Assembly (NCBI GenBank): GCA_934167465.1
Contig: CAKPKR010000002.1
Span: 186,001-250,000 of the forward strand
Length of the DNA stretch: 64,000 nucleotides
Direction of reading: 5' to 3'
Origin: an uncultured Bacilli bacterium
Lineage (GTDB): Bacteria; Bacillota_I; Bacilli_A; RF39; UBA660
Part shown: piece after piece, positions 17,010 through 25,500 of the stretch
How the letters are laid out: each line of letters begins with the position of its first letter
Numbering within the stretch: position 1 is the stretch's first letter
Program-made: the position numbers and the translations under genes
Notes under the pieces: generated by a model
Databases searched by the model: none
What the model saw: the letters and a program-made list of their open reading frames with translations, nothing else
What the model was told of the DNA's origin: nothing

Positions 17010-17411
17010 CTAATATGGTGTTTCTAATATTGCATCAAGCCTATTTACAATATCAAACTCCATTATTTCGCTTGTAACGTTAGAATTTAATTTTGCAGAC
17101 ACCTGTAAACTTACTTTTGGTGGACACTCACTAACGTCGTAAATATCTATTTGATAAGTGTTTCCTATAGATACACTTTCAGCGAACCTTCTAATAAAAT
17201 TCTCTGCGAATTTTTCTCTATTGATACAAACATTACCTGTTGCACTATATTCTGAATAGTCAACAGCATCATACATCGCAGCTTCTGTTATTTCTTTCAA
17301 TAATATATAATTTTGTTCATCTGTATTAGTAACATTTTGAAAGAAGATAATAAATGCGACAGAAACTACCCCAAGTACTACTACTAATACACCCCAGAAT
17401 GATTCTTTCAC
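17010..17411 (-). CDS. TadE-like pseudopilin
   Basis: The 133-residue protein starts MKESFWGVLVVVLGVVSVAF, a charged/aromatic lead into one TM helix as in TadE/F-type pseudopilins, and continues into a small extracellular domain with two Cys (VCINREK and ECPPK) that could pair. No separate Flp major pilin was found in the operon, so this protein is the best candidate for the fibre or pseudopilus subunit. The assignment is by topology and context. Confidence 0.6.
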   Translation of the reverse strand: MKESFWGVLVVVLGVVSVAFIIFFQNVTNTDEQNYILLKEITEAAMYDAVDYSEYSATGNVCINREKFAENFIRRFAESVSIGNTYQIDIYDVSECPPKVSLQVSAKLNSNVTSEIMEFDIVNRLDAILETPY

Positions 17412-17423
17412 TTTATCACCTTC

Positions 17424-20300
17424 CTATCTTGAAGCACATTTGTAAAAATCATTTTTACTTGTGTTTTTATAGCAATCCCCACTTGCTAATCCATATGCTG
17501 TATTATGAACGAAATAACTAACGCAAGCGGCAGAATTATTAATTTTACAATCTAATTTAAAGTCATTATATCCTTCTTTTTGTTTGTCATTATAATCTCT
17601 TATTCTTTGAATTGTCACTCTATTTAATACAAATGTATATAATGGCTCTTTCTTTTGATAAATTGATGTTCCAGAAATCTCTCTATTATTTCTAATTTTC
17701 TTTGAAACAAGTGTTACACCATTCCAGTTTGAACCTGGATATCTACCTTTTATTGTATTATTGAACATTCCAATTTTAAGATTTTTTTGAGTAACTGTTG
17801 CATCTGCATTCATACTTGGGAATGGATTTTCCAATCTAATTGTACGATATATTATTCTTTTTCCATTTTTGTATGGACAAACTAATTGTTCACAGGCTTT
17901 TATTGCATCAGCTCTACTTATTCCTTGATTAATCTTAACTGCAACACAATCTCTTAATCTGTCATTCATTGTCGGATCATCAACATTATTTGTATTAGGG
18001 CACTCAATGTCATCAGCTCCTGGGCAAAATTGTTGAATACAACTAGCCCTTGTTCCACCTGAGTTAATGCAAGATCCTATTGAAATATTATCCATTGGTG
18101 CATCACAATATAAATCACCACCACATTCTTCTGGAATTTCAATAGAAGAATTATTACAATATTGAACTTTAGCGTCTTCGCAAGTTGTGTTACTATCTTT
18201 GATATAACATGTTAAATCTTTTCCAGCATTTTCTGTTCCTTCTGGACATATACATGTATCTGGTGTTCTGGTCTTTGTAAATTGTACTGGACACGCATAA
18301 GTTGTACCATTTCCTAATTCATCTGATCCAAATCCAGCCATACCAAACTTAATATTTGAAATTGTTAACCAATATTCTTTTCCTATTTCATTTTTATATG
18401 ATGTTGGTATAACTGTATTATCAAATGATATATAATTCGATAATCCTGAATTATTCTTTTTATATTTTAATTTATCTTTATCTAAGTATTTATAATCTGT
18501 TTCTAGCATATATGTATCAGATTTATAAATACTAAATTCACGGGTTTTTATTGTATTAACTATATTAGTTAACTCCCCTACATTCTTATTTTCTTGTTTT
18601 TTCAATTCTTCGAATTTAAGTCCTGCAGTTTTATAACTATCATCTATTAACCCTTTATTTCCAGACATTTCACCTTCAGTACTTGTAGAATTTTTTTCTG
18701 GATAAATATTACCTACATCATATTCTTCATCTTTATAATTAAATGAGGCAGATGATGAGAAATCATATAAATCTGAACTTGCATTATATTCAGCACATTC
18801 TTTATATGTTAATAATATTTGACGCGCTAACTCAAAATTATATGTATAATTAGTACAATTTTCAATTCCTTCTTCAATTGCATCGACAATTGCTTTTTTA
18901 GCATCATAAACTTTCTTAGCAGCAGCTTCAGCATCTAATAAAGCTTTGTAAGCTGGTATAACACATTTTTGGCTATCATTTGGACCGCATGGATATTCTT
19001 TTTCACCAGTATAATCATTAACCGCCTTCATAGCTGCACTATATTTTTTTGCAGCTTCATTCATCAATTCTTTAGCCCTTGAATATTTATAATCATAACT
19101 ACTTGCCCACGAAGCATTATCATAAGCACTCGTACACCAAGCCTCATAAGTTTTCTTATTTGGTGCCTCAGTTACAGAAGTAGTTATTTTTTCTCTCATT
19201 TTTTCTAAAGTTCCAACAACAGATTTTCTTTGATATGTTGAGTTTTTATAACGTTTTTTTAAATAATTATATAATGTACTATATTCTTCAATTGGATCTT
19301 TTTTACAAGAATATGGCATATTCTCGTCTGGTAAAATACCAATTTTACAAGTTAATTTCCCTTCAAATTTAAGTGGGTATGCATTCTTATAAAATTTACT
19401 ACTGCTATTTGATTCAGAAGTTGGCCATATCATATAAGAACCAATTTGAAGAGTTTCTCCAAATGCACCAGGCATTGTAGCCGCTCCTGACTCTTCACAA
19501 TAAACACGGCAATATGCATTACCAGCTAATGCTCTTTCTTCACCATACTCAACGTGAACATCTGCCCTAGTACCACCAGTTGCTGTATAACTAAAACCTT
19601 CTACATTAACTCCACCTTTTTTAGGTATACAACTCATACCTGGATTTGTTTTTACCATTGTCCCTAAAGGGCAGACAGCAGTTTCTTCTTGAGTTTCTTT
19701 GCATCCTTCCAATGTAGTTATCAAATCTTGTCCTGCACGAGTAGTATTTCTCCAAATCAAGAAATTTCCAGAACTTCCTCTAATTATTCCAGCTAGTTCA
19801 TAAGCATATGCTAATCTCTCAGCATCAGTATAACGTCTTCTAGTTTCTTCGTCTTTTAAAGTATAGTCATTTTTCAATAATTCAGCAATTTTTTCAATAT
19901 TTATCCCTTCCCATACAACTAATTGCGAAATTGCCCATTTTATTTGTGAACTACCTTTATAGTTACCATCATTTCGATAAAATGCAAAACCATTAATATG
20001 ATTAGGATTAGTAGCAACACCAGCATATTCATATTTATCACCACTACGAGCCGCAAACCCCGGACTAATACACATTGATTTGTATCCATCCAACGTCATA
20101 GCAAAATAAGTAGTGTTAGCATGTCCAGAAAAAATATGGGAAAATCTTGTGCCTAAATTAGCTGAGGCAACCGTATCTAGTTTAAGAACTGCTTTTGAAT
20201 CTTCAAGAGAACAAGCATCGATACTTCTTGCATTAATATAATTAGGAAAAGCTATTAAAAATGACATTGCTGTAATCATAAATAATATTTTCTTTTTCAT
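17424..20300 (-). CDS. large secreted Cys-rich adhesin with probable thioester domain
   Basis: The 958-residue protein has a signal peptide ending near INA. The N-terminal domain has Cys77 in KSMCISPG and Gln126 in SQLVVW, the spacing and context of bacterial thioester domains (TQxAIW consensus) that form an internal Cys-Gln bond able to react with host surfaces. A long Lys/Ala/Tyr helical section follows (about residues 330-500), then many Cys residues and short repeats such as CPGADDIECP, CICPEGTENAG. No LPXTG motif or C-terminal helix is seen, so anchoring is unclear; location inside the Tad-like operon suggests display on that fibre. Confidence 0.7.
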   Translation of the reverse strand: MKKKILFMITAMSFLIAFPNYINARSIDACSLEDSKAVLKLDTVASANLGTRFSHIFSGHANTTYFAMTLDGYKSMCISPGFAARSGDKYEYAGVATNPNHINGFAFYRNDGNYKGSSQIKWAISQLVVWEGINIEKIAELLKNDYTLKDEETRRRYTDAERLAYAYELAGIIRGSSGNFLIWRNTTRAGQDLITTLEGCKETQEETAVCPLGTMVKTNPGMSCIPKKGGVNVEGFSYTATGGTRADVHVEYGEERALAGNAYCRVYCEESGAATMPGAFGETLQIGSYMIWPTSESNSSSKFYKNAYPLKFEGKLTCKIGILPDENMPYSCKKDPIEEYSTLYNYLKKRYKNSTYQRKSVVGTLEKMREKITTSVTEAPNKKTYEAWCTSAYDNASWASSYDYKYSRAKELMNEAAKKYSAAMKAVNDYTGEKEYPCGPNDSQKCVIPAYKALLDAEAAAKKVYDAKKAIVDAIEEGIENCTNYTYNFELARQILLTYKECAEYNASSDLYDFSSSASFNYKDEEYDVGNIYPEKNSTSTEGEMSGNKGLIDDSYKTAGLKFEELKKQENKNVGELTNIVNTIKTREFSIYKSDTYMLETDYKYLDKDKLKYKKNNSGLSNYISFDNTVIPTSYKNEIGKEYWLTISNIKFGMAGFGSDELGNGTTYACPVQFTKTRTPDTCICPEGTENAGKDLTCYIKDSNTTCEDAKVQYCNNSSIEIPEECGGDLYCDAPMDNISIGSCINSGGTRASCIQQFCPGADDIECPNTNNVDDPTMNDRLRDCVAVKINQGISRADAIKACEQLVCPYKNGKRIIYRTIRLENPFPSMNADATVTQKNLKIGMFNNTIKGRYPGSNWNGVTLVSKKIRNNREISGTSIYQKKEPLYTFVLNRVTIQRIRDYNDKQKEGYNDFKLDCKINNSAACVSYFVHNTAYGLASGDCYKNTSKNDFYKCASR

Positions 20301-20311
20301 ACTTCACCTTC

Positions 20312-20959
20312 CTAAAATAAATCATGTTTTTTATTATATAAATATATACCTGAACAACATACTATTATTATTCCTGACAATATAAACATATAATAATCTG
20401 AATAAAATTCTATAATTTTTTCAATCAAAGTTTTTTCTTCTTCTTTTTTTATATCTTCTTTTTTATTTAAACTTTTTTTATATTCTATTATTTTATTTTT
20501 CCATTCATCATAACTTACTGTTACGTTTAACCATTTACTACATAACTTATAATCTTCAATTCCTTCACAAACAGCATCTTTATAATATTTATTATAAGCA
20601 GGTATATTCACATAATGAGAGTAAAATACAATCGAACCACAAGCTATCTCATTTTTTAATATATCAAATCTGTAGCTAGTATTTTTAGAAACATTTTCTA
20701 TCAAAATTTCACTCGAACTAGAACTAGGATAATATTCTTTTTTATTAGTAACATCTAATACAATAAAGTCTGTAGGAATATTTGAGATTTTAATATTGAA
20801 ATTAACATCATCATTACTTTCTGTATATTCGTAATTAACAGAAATATTTTTTGCCATTTCCTGATATTCAACTTTAGTAGAATTATCACATAAATAAGCC
20901 TTACTTGGAGGAACAAAAATGAAAAAACTAACCACAAAAATTAAAAATTTATTTTTCAT
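20312..20959 (-). CDS. secreted, C-terminally anchored protein heading the Tad-like operon
   Basis: The 215-residue product has a signal peptide (FLIFVVSFFIFVPPSKA), an extracellular beta-looking domain with Cys pairs (YLCDNS, IACGSIVFY, AVCEGIEDYKLCSKW), a charged Lys/Glu stretch and a C-terminal TM helix (MFILSGIIIVCCSGIYLY) with a short basic tail. The family was not recognised. As first gene of the operon, 11 bp before the adhesin gene, it may be a wall-face partner or anchor of the adhesin. Confidence 0.6.
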   Translation of the reverse strand: MKNKFLIFVVSFFIFVPPSKAYLCDNSTKVEYQEMAKNISVNYEYTESNDDVNFNIKISNIPTDFIVLDVTNKKEYYPSSSSSEILIENVSKNTSYRFDILKNEIACGSIVFYSHYVNIPAYNKYYKDAVCEGIEDYKLCSKWLNVTVSYDEWKNKIIEYKKSLNKKEDIKKEEEKTLIEKIIEFYSDYYMFILSGIIIVCCSGIYLYNKKHDLF

Positions 20960-20974
20960 CGTATCATCCTTCCT

Positions 20975-21075
20975 ACACTCTTATAGACATTATAACATAT
21001 TTTTATTTATAAACAAATAAATTTTATAAGTTTAGTGTAAAAATAAGTGTAAAATCATATTGACATATTTAGTAT
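20975..21075 (-). promoter_or_regulatory. promoter region of the Tad-like operon
   Basis: On the minus strand TTGTTT and TATAAT are spaced 16 bp apart roughly 25-50 bp before the first gene. Upstream lies the interrupted palindrome GACATATTTAGTATGTC (about 21059-21075), which could be a regulator site. Confidence 0.55.
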
Positions 21076-21091
21076 GTCCCGGATAAAGAAA

Positions 21092-21116
21092 AAAATTGGT
21101 ATAACCAATTTTATTT
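21092..21116 (-). terminator. terminator of the 21111-22697 gene
   Basis: AAAATTGGTTATACCAATTTT followed by T-rich sequence on the minus strand overlaps the stop codon of the membrane-protein gene. Confidence 0.7.
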
Positions 21117-22697
21117 TATAGTATATGAATAAATTTTATTTCTAATATTAAATTCAAGAACAATATTTTCAGATTCTTTTATTTTATTAGATACTTCTAT
21201 AAAATATGTGTTATCTATAGAAGTTTTTTTAGGTTTAACTTCTTTTAACTCAGTTAATGAAGTTTTCATTGTACCATTTTCTTTATACTTAATAACTGCA
21301 TAATTATTAATAAATTTATACATACTTTTATTCTTAATAATTGGTAATGTTTCATCATAACTAAATGTACCAACAATTTTTAAAAGTGTCTTATTGTAAT
21401 TATCCGTAGCTGATACATTTACATATTCAGCTGATGCATAACAATCAGTACTAGTGCAATAATTATAATCAATTTTAAAACTATCGCCAAATTCATAACT
21501 ATCTATTTTTAATTTTGTATTTTTAAATATACTATTTTTAAATACTAATTCATTACCTAAAGAAGATGATGATTCTTCTTTTTTATTATTTAAATTAATT
21601 GGTGAAACGTTAATTTTAACATCATCATTAGTAAAATCTGTATATTTAAGAATCATTTTATTACTAATATCATTTTCCTTAACTTTGAAAACCAAAATAT
21701 AATTATCAAATTTATCATTAGATATATTATTATTTATATATGTTTCTCCTAAATCTTTTAAATAATCTTTATATTCTATAGTGTGATAATATAAATTTTT
21801 GTTAGCATATAATATAAATCTTCCTGTATTTAATCCTATTTTTTTAGAATAAATTCTTTTAACGTTTATTCTAACAACTACTAATTCATATCCATCATCT
21901 ATAGTTTTAGTTCTATTTAAATATTTTGTTCGATAACTATCATTTGTTCCTAAAATAAATCTCACAGTTTTAAATGATTCACTTTTACTATAAGTTTTAC
22001 TATAAACATCAGTATTAAAATAAATAACAATTGCCATAACAGATACAGTTATTCCTATCAAAATATTAATAAATAATCTATTTTCAACATATATGTATTT
22101 AGCATATCTTAATTTTTTCTTTATTCTTCTTAATAATTTATCAGTATCAAGATCAACGTTTACTTCAAATTCCTCATTGTCAGTTTCTGCGATTTCTAAA
22201 TGTTCTAGATCTTGTTCGAAATTAAAGTTTTTGATATTAAATCCGGTTGCTCTAACTATTGTTATTATAATTGTTGTTATTTGAAATAATAAAGTTACTA
22301 AAGTAAAGTCTTGTAATAATTTTAAAGTTTTAACATCTAATAAACCATATTGTAATTTTTGAATAATATAAAACGCAATTATATATACAATTGTAGAAAA
22401 TATATATACCGCAATATTATAAATATAAAACTTGATTGGTTTCTTTTTAAATGCTAAAAGACCCATTATTATTAAAGTTAATAAAATAATAAATACTACA
22501 AGAATAATAAAGATTGGTCCAAATAATTCATCTAAAACGGTATCACCTATTTTTATTTGTGATGATCCTATATATTCATTTAAAAATCTTAATATAGAAT
22601 TTGTTCTATAAAACAGGTAAACCATCATTGCTGATAATATAACATGAATTAATTTAAAATTTTTAATTAATATCGCATACGGTTTTCTAAGTATCAT
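21111..22697 (-). CDS. large membrane protein of unknown function
   Basis: The 528-residue protein has about five hydrophobic helices in the first 150 residues, an acidic cytosolic section (LEIAETDNEEFEVNVDLDTD) and a further TM helix near residue 215. A long Ser/Asn/Lys/Tyr-rich domain of about 290 residues follows, presumably extracytoplasmic. No enzyme or transporter motif was recognised. It is transcribed separately from the Tad-like operon but just upstream of it, so a role in surface structures is possible but unproven. Confidence 0.6.
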   Translation of the reverse strand: MILRKPYAILIKNFKLIHVILSAMMVYLFYRTNSILRFLNEYIGSSQIKIGDTVLDELFGPIFIILVVFIILLTLIIMGLLAFKKKPIKFYIYNIAVYIFSTIVYIIAFYIIQKLQYGLLDVKTLKLLQDFTLVTLLFQITTIIITIVRATGFNIKNFNFEQDLEHLEIAETDNEEFEVNVDLDTDKLLRRIKKKLRYAKYIYVENRLFINILIGITVSVMAIVIYFNTDVYSKTYSKSESFKTVRFILGTNDSYRTKYLNRTKTIDDGYELVVVRINVKRIYSKKIGLNTGRFILYANKNLYYHTIEYKDYLKDLGETYINNNISNDKFDNYILVFKVKENDISNKMILKYTDFTNDDVKINVSPINLNNKKEESSSSLGNELVFKNSIFKNTKLKIDSYEFGDSFKIDYNYCTSTDCYASAEYVNVSATDNYNKTLLKIVGTFSYDETLPIIKNKSMYKFINNYAVIKYKENGTMKTSLTELKEVKPKKTSIDNTYFIEVSNKIKESENIVLEFNIRNKIYSYTIK

Positions 22698-22775
22698 ATT
22701 ATCCCTCTTATTCTATATATAGTATACCTTAAATAATGTAAAAAAAAAAGAAATTTTATCTTTTTTTATTTCATT

Positions 22776-23093
22776 TTACACAATATTTAAATCAATTAAT
22801 TTTTGATTTAAAGTATTATATTTTTTAGTTATTTTTTGTTGTTCAGATTTTTCTAATTTATACCATCCATTTTTAAACATTAATTCATAAGTATTTCTTT
22901 GTAATTTACTTATTTCTTGAAATGTAGAAAAATATTTATTATATAAATTTTCATTACTAGCTTCTGTCATACTAGTTGCATAATTTTTAGCCATTTCTTT
23001 TAAATAAGTTAATAACGTATTAATATAATCTCTATCATTTAATTCTAATCCTTTTGTCACTTCTTTTTCTTGATTACAAATTTCATTATTCAT
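22776..23093 (-). CDS. CotF-like spore coat protein
   Basis: The 105-residue helical protein contains YINTLLTYLKEMAKNYATSMTEASNENL and NTYELMFKNGWY, the Coat F domain pattern (four-helix ferritin-like bundle ending in GWY). Such proteins are coat or inter-space components of spores. Its start overlaps the preceding small gene by 8 bp, so the two are co-translated. Confidence 0.75.
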   Translation of the reverse strand: MNNEICNQEKEVTKGLELNDRDYINTLLTYLKEMAKNYATSMTEASNENLYNKYFSTFQEISKLQRNTYELMFKNGWYKLEKSEQQKITKKYNTLNQKLIDLNIV

Positions 23094-23298
23094 AGTTACA
23101 CCTCAATATTTCTAATACTTGATTCATATTATTTTTAAATAATTCTGAACCTTCTTGTAATATATTTTTGATTTCTTCATCTTTTGCTTCGTTAATGTTA
23201 TTGCTAACATTCTTATAAGCATTATAATTCCATTCAAACATATCTGATAAATAATCTAAATCTTTACTACTTAATATATTTGGTACTTTATTATACAT
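23086..23298 (-). CDS. small helical partner of the CotF-like protein
   Basis: The 70-residue protein is mostly helical: ILSSKDLDYLSDMFEWNYNAYK then a Glu/Asn-rich helix and a Cys near the C-terminus. Small genes of this kind often precede coat F genes in Clostridia. It is translationally coupled to the CotF-like gene, and a spore coat role is inferred from that. Confidence 0.6.
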   Translation of the reverse strand: MYNKVPNILSSKDLDYLSDMFEWNYNAYKNVSNNINEAKDEEIKNILQEGSELFKNNMNQVLEILRCNYE

Positions 23299-23355
23299 AA
23301 TATTCCTCCTTCAAAAATTATTATTAACAAAAATAATATTTATATTCTTTTAAAA

Positions 23356-23397
23356 TAAAAATGCACGTTAATTTAAAAATTTTGTGCATTTTTATTA
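23356..23397 (-). terminator. terminator of the superoxide dismutase gene
   Basis: The minus strand has AATGCACA-loop-GTGCATTTTTATT just beyond and overlapping the sod gene end. Confidence 0.65.
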
Positions 23398-23984
23398 TAT
23401 ATTTCGTTAGCATAACTAAAATCAGCTATTTCTTTAAAATTGTCAATATATTTTGATTTATCGTTTTCATAGTTTATATAATAAGCATGTTCCCATAAAT
23501 CAATATTAAATAATGGTATATATCCATATAATAATGGACTATCTTGATTAAAAAAATTAATTATTTCTAATTCATTATTACTCATAACAAGAAAAGTATA
23601 ACCTGATCCTTTTAGTTTTAATGCATTTTCTTTAATTTTTTCCCAAAATTCATCATAACTACCAAATTGTTTATCAATTTGTTCTTTTAATTTACCACTT
23701 GGTAAGGTATTGTTTTTATTCATACTTTTCCAATATATATTATGGTTTAAAACCCCACCTAAATTAAATAAAATATTTTCTCTATTATCTATTGAAAACT
23801 CTTCTATATGATATATTAATTCATTTAAATTATATTTATAGTCATAATTATTTTTTTTCAATAAATTATTTAAGTTATTTAAATATGCTTGTTCATGTTT
23901 ATGATAGTGTAATCCCATTGTATGTGTATCAATAAAAGGCTCTAAATCTTGATACAAATATGATAATGATGGTAATTGATACAT
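23373..23984 (-). CDS. Fe/Mn superoxide dismutase-like protein
   Basis: The 203-residue protein follows the SodA/SodB layout: LPSLSYLYQDLEPFID, a first ligand region with HYHKHEQAYLNNLN, GVLNHNIYW, GSGYTFLVMSN and NIDLWEHAYYINYEND. The expected metal ligands (His in the first helix, His in LNHNIYW, Asp and His in NIDLWEHAYY) are all present. It would detoxify superoxide in the cytosol or, as in spore formers, assist coat cross-linking. It has diverged from textbook Sod at several positions (for example NIDLWEH for DVWEH). Confidence 0.85.
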   Translation of the reverse strand: MYQLPSLSYLYQDLEPFIDTHTMGLHYHKHEQAYLNNLNNLLKKNNYDYKYNLNELIYHIEEFSIDNRENILFNLGGVLNHNIYWKSMNKNNTLPSGKLKEQIDKQFGSYDEFWEKIKENALKLKGSGYTFLVMSNNELEIINFFNQDSPLLYGYIPLFNIDLWEHAYYINYENDKSKYIDNFKEIADFSYANEIYNKNAQNF

Positions 23985-24055
23985 AATATCCCTCCTGTTA
24001 ATCTTATGTATTAATTATTTGTTTTATTTCAATATACATTCTATTATTCGGTTCA

Positions 24056-24084
24056 TTGACACAATAAATATTTAATAGTATAAT
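24056..24084 (+). promoter_or_regulatory. consensus promoter of the Zn-ribbon gene
   Basis: TTGACA (24056-24061), a 17 bp spacer and TATAAT (24079-24084): a perfect vegetative promoter, with GGGAGG following before the ATG. Confidence 0.85.
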
Positions 24085-24109
24085 ACTACCAATCGGGAGG
24101 TTGTTAACA

Positions 24110-24598
24110 ATGAAAAAAATAAAAACGTCACTTGCTTGTCAAAATTGCGGTTCTACTAATATTCAATCTTCATCACAAATATATGATAAAAAAATAGAAA
24201 AAATAGAATATTATGATGATGTACCTGCTACAAAAATTACAAAAAAGAAATTATATAATTGTAAATGTAATGTTTGTGGGCATACTTATACTGTTGATTA
24301 TGGTACTTCAGAATTCATATTATTCGAATCACCTCAACGAGAAAATTGCTCTGACGATGTAAAATTAATAGCATTTTATGAAACAGAGTTTGGTATTAAC
24401 TACAAAATTTGTTCAATAATTTCTTCTGGCTATGACAAAAATATAAAAACAAGAGAAAAAATATATTTAATGTTAATTGAAGGTGAAGAATACCCTGTTT
24501 TATTATCAAAACAAACAGTAGATGAAATGATTGAAGATAATGATAATGGTAAGGCACGTACATTAATTTTCAATACTTTGATGAGTAGAAATCGATAA
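24110..24598 (+). CDS. zinc-ribbon protein of unknown function
   Basis: The 162-residue protein carries two CxxC knuckles, CQNCGSTN near residue 10 and CKCNVCGHTY near residue 60, making a likely structural zinc ribbon. An acidic alpha/beta domain without recognised motifs follows. The ATG at 24110 lies 9 bp after GGGAGG; a TTG immediately after that site opens the same frame but is too close. It stands alone behind a consensus promoter, so it should be well expressed. Confidence 0.7.
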   Translation: MKKIKTSLACQNCGSTNIQSSSQIYDKKIEKIEYYDDVPATKITKKKLYNCKCNVCGHTYTVDYGTSEFILFESPQRENCSDDVKLIAFYETEFGINYKICSIISSGYDKNIKTREKIYLMLIEGEEYPVLLSKQTVDEMIEDNDNGKARTLIFNTLMSRNR

Positions 24599-24603
24599 TA
24601 TTT

Positions 24604-24640
24604 AAAAAGAACAATATTTTAATCATTGTTCTTTTTTATT
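24604..24640. terminator. bidirectional terminator
   Basis: AAGAACAAT-loop-ATTGTTCTT followed by T on both strands lies between the convergent Zn-ribbon and DUF488 genes. Confidence 0.75.
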
Positions 24641-25089
24641 AATATTTTATTTTTTTCTATTGTATCTTCTAAATAATTTCTTATACATTCTGGTCTACTT
24701 ATTTCTTCTATTTCATAATTAATTGATTTTATTTCTGGAATTTTTATACCTAACATTATTTCAAACCAAGCAGCAACAATATGTCTATGACAAAATTCTG
24801 TATTAGTTTCATAACAAAGTAATATTGAATTATCAAGAATTCTATATACTTCTTCTGGATGTAATTTTGATAATACTTGTTTCCAATATTCTTCTACATA
24901 GTACTTATTATTTTCTTCCTCTGAAATTTTCCCAATATTATCATGCCATATTTTCCAAAATAATAATTTAGGCGCTAAAGCAGAATAACATTTTCCATTA
25001 TAATTAACACTCTTACCACGATCACCTGATATAGAATAAGTTTCATATTTACTGAAATTACAAGTTTTATAACTACTCGTGTAAATCAT
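24619..25089 (-). CDS. DUF488-family protein
   Basis: The 156-residue protein begins MIYTSSYKTCNF and contains DRGKS, APKLLFWKIWHD, SILLCYE and the Cys/His motif FCHRHIVAAWFE typical of DUF488 proteins, whose function is unknown (a nucleotide or methyl-transfer role has been suggested for relatives). The ATG at 25089 follows GGAGTCTAAA; the frame upstream of it lacks a ribosome site. Confidence 0.75.
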   Translation of the reverse strand: MIYTSSYKTCNFSKYETYSISGDRGKSVNYNGKCYSALAPKLLFWKIWHDNIGKISEEENNKYYVEEYWKQVLSKLHPEEVYRILDNSILLCYETNTEFCHRHIVAAWFEIMLGIKIPEIKSINYEIEEISRPECIRNYLEDTIEKNKILIKKNND

Positions 25090-25116
25090 TTTAGACTCCT
25101 TTTCTCTCAAAAACAA

Positions 25117-25400
25117 TTTATATAAAAATCAATCTCTAATATTATTTTAACAAAAACTTCTAAATTTTTAACAAAAATTTCATCTGTTCACTTATTTTAT
25201 AAATTTACTTATTATATAATTTTAATCAATGATTCTGTATGATAAAAACCTCTTATTTTTGTTAAATACTTTTCTCTTATTAGCATTTTCTTTCATCTCT
25301 ATTTCATTATACTATTCATGAAAAGTAAAGTTATTCCAGTATAGTGGAATAACTTTCAAAAATCAATTTAATATTTAAGCCACATTAAATTTTTACTAAA
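25117..25400. other. intergenic spacer with one perfect hairpin
   Basis: No gene is seen here. The only structure is the perfect 12 bp inverted repeat AAAGTTATTCCA/TGGAATAACTTT with a 6-base loop (about 25327-25356). It has no T run on either strand, so it is not an ordinary terminator. It lies at the chromosome-side edge of the accessory region. Confidence 0.5.
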
Positions 25401-25476
25401 AAAACGAACTTATAAAAGTTCGAATAAATATCAATCTGGTGTTGACGACGTAGAGGTCTACAACTTTGTTGACGAA
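25401..25476 (-). repeat. repeated 3' element, copy A (with ssrA-like 13 bp)
   Basis: Read on the minus strand: a variable inverted-repeat part with GTTGTAGACCTCTAC, then CACCAGATTGATA, then TTTATTCG and the hairpin CGAACT/AGTTCG followed by T7. It is just after the AlbA_2 gene and would act as its terminator. CACCAGATTGATA is identical to the end of ssrA plus its first flanking bases. Confidence 0.7.
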
Positions 25477-25500
25477 TCTAATATATAAATCAATCTAATA

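Noticed and set aside
25400..25440. Cas12a-like direct repeat from the TCTAC/GTAGA stem
   Set aside because: Only single scattered copies, no spacers and no cas genes; the stem similarity is short and likely chance.
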